Shown in pieces: positions 1-8,496 of a stretch of DNA of 16,994 nucleotides. The notes under the pieces were generated by a model. The model was not told where the DNA came from. It saw only the letters and a list, made by a program, of their open reading frames with translations, and ran no database searches. Source of the stretch: Multifurca ochricompacta. Lineage: Eukaryota > Basidiomycota > Agaricomycetes > Russulales > Russulaceae. How positions within the stretch are numbered: position 1 is the first letter of the stretch; each line of letters starts with the position of its first letter. The position numbers and the translations under genes were made by a program. The stretch covers positions 1 through 16,994 of the forward strand of contig WTXG01000503.1 in the NCBI GenBank assembly GCA_022496185.1, given 5' to 3'.

Positions 1-476
1 TAGATGTTTTCAATATGCCAGTGATCGGCTTCTGTTATCTCCCTTGTACTATTTCAAGGCACTCTCAGTAAGCGAAGGAGACGACGGACGACGGATGACA
101 ATCACATCCCCACTCGGCCACAGTCGACGTTCGAGAGGATATTAATGACGCGGCAGTGTAATTGTCACTGTGATTGTCATGTGAATGTCGGGTCTAGGGT
201 CGGATATATCATGCATACGGCATATAGTGGTAAGGCTTGAGACGTACCTGGGAGCGCCTCAGGCAATAATGGGCGGCTATAGTTAACTAGTGTCAGGTCA
301 TATCTCTCATTAAAAAACGCCCCTTCCTGCGGTGTGTTCGATAACGGTGATGAATGAATAGTGACGAGCAGCTTCAATGCACCACCAATGCCGTGATCAC
401 GTGGGTATGGACCGTGGTGGGCGCTGGTTCAGCCTCTCAGGTCTTGACTTTATTGCTGATCAGAGTCTACGGCGGC
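1..476. other. Upstream region of the RING gene, no gene recognised
   Basis: No open reading frame here resembles a protein I know. The stretch holds short CGACGG-type repeats near 80-97 and alternating TGTCA-like words near 160-190. An in-frame ATG at 354 could add 41 residues to the downstream RING protein, but that extension has no recognisable content, so I treat it as 5' leader or promoter. Confidence 0.5.
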
Positions 477-1998
477 ATGTCCCATATCTCATCCCCACGT
501 ACTGACCTTGATATTTGGGACTTTGTTACTTGCTCTAAATGCCATCTACCCTTCTCTTCTGGTCCATCAGCCCCTCCACAGGTTCCATTTTGGCTTACTG
601 AATGCGGACACGTCATATGCAATTTACATCTAAGTATATACTCGTCTTCATCTCAATGGCGTTAGTGCAAATCGACGGAAATCTTTCTCAGATGCTGACC
701 AGTCGTGCTGCGAATGCGGAGCTCAGCGGATACAAATGATGCCCCTTCAGCGGGAGGTGCGCTTGTTACCCTCCAGCCCCGTTGACAAAAACCTGAAGTC
801 CGTGGGAGCTGGATCCTCCGATGTCGGACTGGTTTTGTTCAATACCTCATGCAGTGGATACTATCTCTTACTCTATCAAGGTCGGTGAATCTATTGTTCC
901 TGTCTTGTTGCATGGCCAAGGAGTTTCAGTTTCAACAAGACATGTTAGCATCACTCATTCGGTTCCTTCGTGAAAAGATCGCCCAACAAAGAGACGTCCT
1001 TCTTCGTGTCAAGCACGAGCGTGAAGAGCTCAAGAACCTGAGGAAGTCCGTGAGTTCCCTAGCTCGTGCAAACTCATGATTGACGCACTTAAAAGGACCG
1101 CTGAGGAGCTTCGCGCCGAGAATAAGCAACTGCGCCTATACGCTGGTTTAGATGGTAACGGGTCCAACAGCGCCACCAACTCCAGTGGCAAGCGTCCAAG
1201 AATGGACGCATACAAGTGAGCTTTCTTGCGCTTGGGACTTACCACACTCATTCCTCCCACCATAACTAAAATCTAGCGCTGATGCAAGGAATTTATCGAG
1301 CCCTCGCTCAGTAATCACACCTGTAGGACCAAATAGACTAACCTTACCCGCCGACCATCAACCGCCCGTGCTTAACCAGCGGTCTTCAAACGTGGCAAAC
1401 GTGGATCTGAAGGTCCCTATTCAGGGCGGGCGGCCACCGTCTAGCCGGTTGCGGTATGCTTTGAATGAAACAGCGAGAGCTGTGTTTACCGCCACAACTG
1501 AATGTTCACTTACGTAGGCAATATGCGTATTCCCCTTCGCAAACACCACAAGAGCAGTCAAGAGCCCTGGAAGTTCAGCAGAGATCGTCGTACGAGCGGC
1601 AGATGATGCCGCCACCTCCGTCCGTTGGCCGGGGGAAGGCTAAAGGAACATTTCAACCTGGTACTACTGGTGGCATCTCTTCTCAGGCTCGTGGTCAACT
1701 TCCTGGCGACGGAAACCAAGCACAGCAGGTGTTCACGCCATCCGACCCTGCTTTCGGGGCGGTTTCAGCCCATCGTGTTGCTCCTGTGGCCTCTAATCGC
1801 TTCACCCCTCGAGCGTTGACTTCTCATGGACCTTCAGACGCAACCTCGCGTTTCGTTCCTCGGACTCCTGACTCACGCCGCTTCGTCCCTACTCCTACAG
1901 CTACCGGCTCACGGGTCCATTCTCGCGCCAGCAACCTGAATCCGCCTATGCAAGGTGGGCAGAGGGCTCCATTTTTTCCTGGTACAAGGATGAGCTGA
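477..1998 (+). CDS. RING-finger coiled-coil protein, Zip3/HEI10/RNF212-like
   Basis: Seven exons give about 395 aa: 477-633, 692-756, 809-880, 930-1045, 1096-1215, 1277-1453, 1518-1998. Each junction keeps frame with GT-AG ends. Exon 4/5 could also join as 1049/1106. Residues 19-61 form a compact RING with C19, C22, C43, H45, C48, H51, C58 and C61, in the C-x2-C...W-x-T-x-C-x-H-x2-C-x2-H layout seen in HEI10-type proteins. The segment DPPMSDWF (about 76-83) follows, then a charged coiled coil (about 100-155) and a long Ser/Pro/Arg/Gln-rich, probably disordered tail. Family knowledge: such proteins are SUMO or ubiquitin E3 ligases on meiotic chromosomes that mark crossover sites. The meiotic role is inferred from architecture; another small RING E3 is possible. 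ATG 477 was chosen because it starts just before the RING. Confidence 0.75.
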
Positions 1999-2633
1999 GC
2001 CATTTTTCTCCTGGGGCTGGCGGTGTGGGATGGGGAAGGCATGATTGGTCTGACCGCTCATACTCTGTTACTTTGTATTTGTAAACATTTTCGTGGCAAT
2101 ATTGATTCTGCATAATAGGCGTTATTACTAGAACATATGCGAGACTTCATCGAGCAAAGACGGGGGGAGGGTGACTTAAGATGGAGACGACCCAGATCGC
2201 CGGCGACGGGTAGCTTGGACGACTTTGGCCATAGAAACCTCTCACCTGCGCAGCGCTTTCAACGCTGTCTCATATATTGAGCGCAATCAGTATGCTCGCA
2301 CCCCAATAGAGGACAAAGGCAAGTAGCCATAGAATCTGTCACTGTCGTCTGTCATGTTACGGTCGATAGGCCGTATCGAGTATGTATTCAAAGGGTTCGC
2401 GATTCGGGGGTTCCGATGGACATGATTCTGTGACTCAGATAGCTAGTTTGTAAACAGGACAAGTTAGAGAACGGAAGACCAACAGGATTCAGGATTCATG
2501 TTACGGTCAGCACGGGGATCGGGATTCGGGAACTCTGAGGGTGTTTAGCAGTTCGGACGTCTGGGGTTGCTCGTAGGACAACCCGGAGAAAAAAGGATAA
2601 CACAGCTTAATTAGCTACCGAAGTCCACAGGAG

Positions 2634-2652
2634 CTCGAGTCTAGGACTCGAG
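2634..2652. repeat. Perfect 8-bp inverted repeat, 3-nt spacer
   Basis: CTCGAGTC (2634-2641), spacer TAG, then GACTCGAG (2645-2652). It is a strong small palindrome in non-coding DNA; function unknown. Confidence 0.85.
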
Positions 2653-2885
2653 GCGTCTAGTATCTAGTCAAATATATACTAAGATCGTTCGTTGAGCGAC
2701 TGAGTCAGGCCAGGGGATACAGCGGGCGGGAAATACAGAAAAAGGAATGATGGGCGCATATTGCACCTTGGTGATGTAACAATTCAAGTACTAAAAGTAT
2801 AAAGAGCTCAAGTCTAAAGAGACAAGAGCTGAGGTAGTATTAGGTTTAAATAAATATTGAATGTCATTGCTAGGAATCTGTCGAA

Positions 2886-2925
2886 GCTACGAGCTACGAG
2901 AAAGAAAAGGGTGCGTTGGTGCGTT
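2886..2925 (+). repeat. Two adjacent short tandem duplications
   Basis: GCTACGA occurs twice in tandem at 2886-2899, and GGTGCGTT twice in tandem at 2910-2925. Both lie in the gene-poor region and look like slippage products. Confidence 0.7.
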
Positions 2926-3260
2926 AGAACATAACACGTGATGCTTCTATCGTGTCACCTGGAGCGCCAGAGTGCCGGTTCACAAGTGGAAACTGAGTGA
3001 CCCGTTGCGAATGTTGTTATGCAGCTGCAGACTAGACTGTTCGGGTGATCTCCATAGCATTTAGTAGGCTCAATCCCAGATAAAAGCCAAATATATTGGA
3101 TAACAGGGAGGCGCACAGAGGGATTTCTGGCAATACACTTCCATACATATAAAAATCGAATGGCCTACGTTACCAAGGTACCCGCGAGGAATTCAATCGA
3201 ACTTGCCTACACTAGCCCGAACCGCCGGAAGGTAATTTGGTGATAAGATGGATAGAAGGA

Positions 3261-3294
3261 TTGTCATTGTTGTCATTGTCATTTTCGTTGTCAT
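3261..3294 (+). repeat. Imperfect TTGTCA microsatellite
   Basis: About five imperfect copies of a TTGTCA-like unit lie in non-coding DNA upstream of the LEA2-like gene. Confidence 0.7.
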
Positions 3295-3379
3295 ATCATA
3301 GATTTTATCAAAGATTTTCTTTTCGCCTCCTGGTAGCGTGGGATAATTTGGTATTCGCCACCATGCCACCACCATGGAA

Positions 3380-3395
3380 GGGCGCCAGGGCGCCC
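3380..3395. repeat. GC-rich hairpin, 7-bp stem and 2-nt loop
   Basis: GGGCGCC at 3380-3386 and GGCGCCC at 3389-3395 are exact reverse complements with AG between them. A CCATG/CATGG inverted pair lies just upstream, at 3361-3376. No known terminator or operator is recognised. Confidence 0.7.
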
Positions 3396-3675
3396 GCTCA
3401 AATTACAATATTTATAGTTAGACTGAACACGCTTCCCCCAAGTCCAAATCCCATTCACGATGAGCCTGAGTGAAATATTCTACATATATGAGGCTGTGAC
3501 AATGCGGGTCCAGCCATTCTGTTGCCGTTGCCACCGCGGCCCAGGCTTTTGGAAGCCTTGGTGGCAGAGGCTGTTTGTTCAGGTTTATTTATGGCTGTAA
3601 CATACTCCACACACCTGCTGCGCGATCCTGAGCGTAACCATTCCCCCCTCCCTTGCACTCTTCATCCCATCCCTC

Positions 3676-5031
3676 ATGCCTCCTTACAATCCCGGAGAGT
3701 CTAACCAATATTATGGCGACAACCAACAGCACGAGACGTTTCAGGATCCCTCGCAGTTCGATCCGTACTATACACACCGTCCACTCGAGAGGTTTGATCA
3801 GAGCGGATACCGGGAACCATACAAAGATGAACCCAACCATTCATTACAGCAAGGGCAGTCAACGGAGCCGCTAGGGGCCAAGGGAGATCCATCTTTCTAC
3901 GCGGATGAGTCCAATGCGACTCGCCGAAAGTCCGGGTGCGTGGACCTGTTTTATGCATAGTCCCCGTAAACTATGATGCTTATACTTAGATAGGAGTGCC
4001 CGTAACCTGCGTACGTGGCGGTACCAGCAGGGTCATAACCTCTGGACGCGGGTGCGTATTATTGCAAAGTGCGGGTTGAGAGTGTCTCGTGGTGCTGATA
4101 CCCGTTGCCGTATTTTTAGGGAAGCGGGCCTCGGTGTTTCTGTCGCTTCTTCTGTTGTACCGTCCTCGTTACCTTACTACTTGTCATTAGTATTATTCTC
4201 TGCCTTGCATTGGTGCGTCAGCCGCGGAATTTTTTTCCTCAGTCATGGCTTCATTTCTATTTTCAGTGGATTCAACCCCCGGACGTGATCATCGGAGGCG
4301 GTAATGTCACGGTGCGTTTATGTCGTATTCGTGAATCATGCCCAGATTGACGTCAAATGGTCTTAGTCGACAGTTGTTACCCAAAGCGTCAATGTCCTAA
4401 ACAACGGAATCCAAGTAAACTTGGGTCTTCCTGTACAGTACGTGTTTGTAGTCCTCCGCGCGTGGGTCACTTCTTATGCTTGCGCTTGTAGGGTGGTCAA
4501 CCCAAATTACTTCTCCGCAAAACTCACGCACGTGAAGGCTGATGTGAGTCGTAACTTGCACACTTGTGGTGTGTATGTATTGACCCGTGACCGCAACTGT
4601 AGATTTTTTACCCCATCAATAACACGATTGTCGGAAATGGGACGCTCAATAATGTGAATCTGCCATCACGCTCTACGACGAAGTTCACATTCCCATTCTC
4701 ACTCGACTACACCGATACCGTCGATCCGAACCTTTCCATTATAACCGATATCGCAGAACGATGCCTCGGCTCGCCGCAGAGGGATTTGTCAATCAGCTAC
4801 AAGCTGACCGTTGGCGTGAAAGTGTTTTTTATCACGGTTTCGCCAACCATAAGCAACAAAGTTTCTTTCACGTGCCCCATTTCCTCAAGTGACTTGGAGG
4901 TTCGTCTACTTATCATTTCCTCCCTCAGCCCTCGGTTGACAATATTTTTTTCACTGGAACAGAACTTGGCAAAAGAGATTGGCCTCGACCTCGGGAAGAT
5001 TATTGGCTCTGGTTCTGGCTCTGGCTCATAG
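3676..5031 (+). CDS. LEA2-like (WHy/NDR1-HIN1-type) single-pass membrane protein
   Basis: Eight exons encode 314 aa in one clean frame: 3676-3935, 3994-4051, 4120-4212, 4267-4311, 4367-4437, 4492-4543, 4603-4899, 4963-5031. Residues 1-90 are polar and rich in Gln, Tyr, Asp and Pro. A basic juxtamembrane segment (LRTWRYQQGHNLWTR) and a Cys/Phe cluster precede one hydrophobic helix at about 117-140, ending ALWIQPPDV. The rest is a beta-sandwich-type LEA2 domain, with VVNPNYFSAKLTHVKAD, FTFPFSLDY, DPNLSIITDIA and SFTCPIS blocks that I recognise from basidiomycete LEA-2-subgroup proteins. The C-terminus is a Gly-Ser repeat. The topology suggests a cytosolic N-terminus with the LEA2 domain outside or in the secretory lumen (inference). 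The biochemical function in fungi is unknown; plant relatives act in stress and membrane signalling. Confidence 0.86.
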
Positions 5032-5336
5032 ACTAAGTAGTTAAACTAAAACGGACAGCTATGACATATGATCTGATGTGGACTTTTATTCGACGAGACG
5101 ACACCATTATATATAATATATATATAAGAGAGCTAGCTATAAATAACACACACACCCCAGTTTAAGCCCGAGCCCGAGAGCTTTGGTATGGTATGTCATG
5201 TGATACGATTAATGAGGAACGTGATAGTGATGATCGGTGTGAAGAGGTGAAGGTGTGAAGAGAGGTCATGTGCCTCAATTTGGTCTGTTTCTGAAGATCA
5301 AAGATCAGATCAGAAACGACGATCCCCTTTCCCTTC

Positions 5337-5390
5337 ATCTATCATATCCTATTCCTATCATATCCTATCATATATCCTATCATATCACAT
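5337..5390 (+). repeat. Irregular TATCATATCC tandem repeats
   Basis: Several variants of a roughly 10-bp TATCATATCC unit, some shortened, run directly into the regular repeat at 5391. Located 90-145 bp upstream of the transporter ATG. Confidence 0.75.
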
Positions 5391-5430
5391 ATCATATTTA
5401 ATCATATTTAATCATATTTAATCATATTTA
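5391..5430 (+). repeat. Four exact tandem copies of ATCATATTTA
   Basis: The 10-bp unit occurs at 5391, 5401, 5411 and 5421 without mismatch, within about 50-90 bp of the YeeE/YedE start codon. It could be promoter architecture or a simple minisatellite. Confidence 0.9.
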
Positions 5431-5481
5431 TATGCTTCACCCACTCCTCCCGCCCGCGCCCGCATACATTTACATCATATC

Positions 5482-6695
5482 ATGTACCCTTCTAGTCCCA
5501 GTCCTGGTCCCACTCCCCTTCAGTCCTTTCTCGGTGGCGTCTGCCTAGCCTTACCCGTACAGACCTTCCTCTCTCTCAATAAAAACACCTTTGGTATCTC
5601 TGGCTTCATCTATGGTGCTGCACGCGGGAACACGGAGGATACTATGTCTGTCCTTGGCTTGATCCTCGGGGGCGTTGCCGTCGCTTTCATTGAAGGGGGA
5701 AGGCCCCCCATACGGGATCCTGCCCTGCTTCCTCTCATACTCTCTGGGTTGCTTGTTGGTGTAGGCGCAAAAGTGGGTCTCGAGTAATGTCCCAGATGGT
5801 TTTATCACTCACCTCGACAAAACCGTTTACCAATACACAGATGAGCAACGGTTGCACGTCTGGGTAAAGAGGGTTCTTTTCTTGGTGACAAAATTATACT
5901 TTTTCATCCCCTTCCTTCCATCCCTTCTTCCAGACACATGATTTGCGGCCTGTCACATTTCTCCATCAGGTTTGTCGTTCCTAATTTTCGTTAATCCACG
6001 CATTGTATCTCCTGCTTACGATATTGATTACTCTTCGTTCAAGGTCTATCGCCGCAACCGCAACATTTTGTGTGACCGCCTCGCTTACCGCACACTTCCT
6101 CCATGATGCGCTCACGCCCATACCGGGAGACCCTTCATTGGGCGCACACGGGAGTGCCTTCCTCACCAGTGGCGCTGTGGCGCTTGTCTTGACTCTTGCC
6201 TCGTCACGCCTGATCAGAGCAGTCGTCCGTGCGCGCCAGGCCATCGCGTTCTGTACTGCATTCGCATTCGCAACTGCTCTGCGGTTGTCCAACCTCTCAG
6301 ATCCGCGACGCGTGCTAGCGTTCCTGTTGACACCCGCGCATACCGCGTTTGATTCCTCACTTGTGTACCTCGCCATCGGCGCGATCCCACTTGCAGCGGT
6401 GCTCTATCACGTCGGGACAGTTCGCGTTCCGAGAAAGGGAAGGGTCGACGCACGATTATTGACTGGTGCGGCATTGTTTGGTATTGGGTGGGGGATCGAG
6501 GGTATATGTCGTAAGTCATTTATTTCTCTCGTAATCGCACTCCTAAATTGCACCTGACAATCATCATTGGGGCGGCATGCAGCTGGTCCCGGACTCATTA
6601 ACTTTGGCTGGGCACTCGCGACTGGTTCGGGTATCATGCCTCTCGGAATGTGGCTGACTGCCGTTATCATTGGAGGGTCCCTTGTGCCGTCATAG
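5482..6695 (+). CDS. YeeE/YedE (DUF395) family sulfur-compound transporter
   Basis: Five exons give 309 aa without a frame break: 5482-5772, 5841-5863, 5934-5969, 6044-6510, 6583-6695. The protein is almost entirely hydrophobic helices. It carries both signature blocks of the family: SNGCTSGHMICGLS (about 99-112) and GICPGPGLINFGWA (about 270-283). C102, C109 and C272 are visible in those blocks. In the bacterial thiosulfate channel TsuA, cysteines in the equivalent GCTSGH and CPG motifs pass the substrate along. By family it should be an integral membrane importer of thiosulfate or a related sulfur compound; the substrate here is inferred. One very small exon (23 nt) encodes the GCTSG motif, so automatic predictors may drop it. 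The family is mainly bacterial. Confidence 0.88.
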
Positions 6696-6844
6696 CAATT
6701 CGTCAGATCGTTCTTTCCTCCCAACTCATGCCCCCATTTCTCTTTATCATTACTATATATTGCAACATGCTGGTAGAGTGCAAGAAGGTGTAAGATACAC
6801 GATGATCAATCAATACTATAAACAGGCTTGCGAATGACTGACAT

Positions 6845-8251
6845 CTATGCAGTATCATCATCATCAACAGCGGCGGCGGGAGCGGGAGCTTGCGCAGGGG
6901 TATTTTTGCTCCGCCCCCAACGCACTCCAAGGCGCTCGCCATCCATGTCAAGCCCGTTTGCCCATGCTTCTGCCGCGCGCTCCGCTGAGGCGCGGTCTTT
7001 AAAGTTCACAAATGCACATCTGAGGTACAGAGTATATGAGATGTATTCGAATGCGAGAAGGGGGGCGACGTCATTTACCTAGATTTGGCTACATGAACTA
7101 TTGAGCGCAGAGATGTGGGTTCCACACCGGGTAATGACTTGATGACACGCGCGCGGATAGTTCCCTCCGTCGCAGATGCGGGCAAGGAGGAAAGAAATAG
7201 AGACATCTGGGTCTTAGGTGAGACGCCCGAGAGCTATGATTCTGGGTAACGCAATAAAACGTACCACCGATTCGTCTTCTGGCGGTTGTACGCCTTGCGT
7301 TTCAGCATGCCCAGCCAATATTTTGCGCGCGACGGGATCGTTACGTCCGAAAAATCTGTCTTGGATGTTCTGTTGTGACAGTTCGTTCTTCACGGGCATT
7401 TCGTGTCTATATAAATTGTGCGATGACGCAGAGGAGAGAAGGGTGGTGGGGTCAATCACAGGTATAAAAGCGCAGATAAAACAAAAATGCAAAAAAAGGA
7501 AACGCACCGGTAGGGACATTCGCTGCCGCGTTTGCAATCCCCCTTAGCGTAAAAGGAGCATAAATGTGGCCTGTTGCGTTTGTAGTAGGGTTCCGTCCGC
7601 GCTAGCTGCTTCAGCATCTCCCGCCCAGCTGATGAAGCCCGACCATCATTCAGCTTATTCTCGCCTCCTGCGAACTGCCGTGCGCGAGACCCAAGTCAAA
7701 AATAAATACTGAGTAACTCACCAAAATAAGGGGGGGAGGGGGGGGGGAAAGAAAGAAAGCGCACCATAATTTCCTGGTTTTGTGCATAGTACTCCCGATT
7801 GATGTCGCTCGTGGGAGCCTCGTTCGAGACGCCGAGCGCTGTGTCGCGGACCTGCGTCGGGAGGTGGTATTCGAGGTCAAGCAGACACGTCTGGCATACG
7901 TTGCGGGTCTTTGCGCAGGTCTGGCAGATCACGGTTGTCTTGAAGCGCATGCCCGCGCCAGGGTTCCAACGGAAGACCGTGAACGGGCGCGCACAGGTTC
8001 CACATTCACGTCCAAACTCTTGCTTTGACTGCCCCGTTAATATAAAGTAAGTCCAGTGGCATCAGGGGGCAGGTATGATACCGGACTATGTGCGCACCAT
8101 CCTAATAAATGGATTATTCCCCAGGCCTTCACGAGTCTATTTTCAGAACCCATGATTGAACAGTGAGAAAGCAAGACCTACATGTCTCACAGAGGATAGG
8201 AAATTCACTTTGTTCCCAGCCAGCTTTGTTAATGTCGGCTTTTGGTGGCAT
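6845..8251 (-). CDS. SLT11: Pre-mRNA-splicing factor SLT11/Ecm2/Cwf5 (RBM22 orthologue)
   Basis: Seven exons on the minus strand: 8251-8182, 8126-8098, 8028-7765, 7659-7508, 7406-7265, 7206-7079, 7019-6845, about 319 aa. The N-terminus has paired Cys motifs (C21/C24 in CETC, then [19 protein letters not shown]) that bind zinc. A C-x7-C-x5-C-x3-H zinc finger occupies about 154-172 (CSFYAKGDC...CPYRH). A linker ([15 protein letters not shown]) and an RRM at about 219-295 follow, with RNP1-like CAFVNFKD. The protein ends in Ala/Pro and Asp repeats. Family role: a nuclear NTC-related spliceosome component that contacts U6 and the intron during activation. The exon 3/4 junction is uncertain: a GTGAGT donor at 7721 with acceptor 7668 gives a 336-aa variant with a Pro-rich insert. 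Confidence 0.93.
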
Positions 8252-8496
8252 TTTGACTTTTGAATGGATGAGAAACGGTGATGGATGAACGATGGAAAGT
8301 GCTTAAGCTTTTAACGGGTGTGTTAGCAAGCCTTAGCCCCGAGAGTGGATGACTCAGCGGACCTTAACCCGAATGTTAGGTTTAGGGTTTCGGCAACGCT
8401 GACTCAGCTGAGGGCTCGGCGTGTACAGAGTACTGATATAGATGATCTATGGGACAACAAATACAATTGATAGCAATTGGCGTGCGATATAACAGT
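8252..8496 (-). promoter_or_regulatory. SLT11 promoter with two TGACTCA sites and a telobox-like motif
   Basis: This gap lies between the UBA3 stop and the SLT11 start on the same strand. It has two perfect TGACTCA words (8350-8356 and 8400-8406), the core bound by Gcn4/AP-1-type bZIP factors. The second sits in an extended GCTGACTCAGC dyad. Between them, at 8376-8390, is TTAGGTTTAGGGTTT, which on the coding strand of SLT11 contains AAACCCTAA, a telobox-like word. Binding is inferred from motif identity only. Confidence 0.5.

Larger units (their letters stand above)
1999..3675. other. Gene-poor intergenic region with small repeats
   Basis: About 1.7 kb without a recognisable protein, tRNA or rRNA on either strand. 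It contains scattered short tandem and inverted repeats: 2634-2652, 2886-2899, 2910-2925, 3261-3294 and 3380-3395. It also has two copies of the word CATGTTACGGTC, near 2353 and 2498. An AT-rich TATTTATAG element lies near 3408. The right part should hold the promoter of the LEA2-like gene. Confidence 0.5.
5032..5481. other. Repeat-rich intergenic spacer
   Basis: The 450 bp between the LEA2-like stop codon and the transporter start hold an AT dinucleotide tract (about 5108-5126), CACACA and GCCCGA short repeats, and an inverted pair GTTTCTGA/TCAGAAAC (5287-5294 and 5310-5317). A long pyrimidine/AT repeat block (5337-5430) follows. No gene was recognised. It should include the 3' UTR of one gene and the promoter of the next. 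Confidence 0.6.

Noticed and set aside
2159..2370. Hydrophobic short peptide on minus (ILWLLAFVLYWGASIL) that resembles a small membrane subunit
   Set aside because: No in-frame ATG with plausible introns could be built, and no homologous motif was recognised; probably chance.
2390..2420. GGTTCGCGATTCGG resembling a tRNA T-arm
   Set aside because: Does not fit the TTCRANY loop and no acceptor, D or anticodon stems surround it.
3237..3473. Open frame of 78 codons on plus upstream of the LEA2-like gene
   Set aside because: It is largely the TTGTCA microsatellite and GC hairpin translated; no known domain and no splice partner.
8376..8390. Telomere repeat-like TTAGGTTTAGGG as an internal telomere remnant
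   Set aside because: Only about two units, in a promoter between intact genes; treated as a telobox-like motif.
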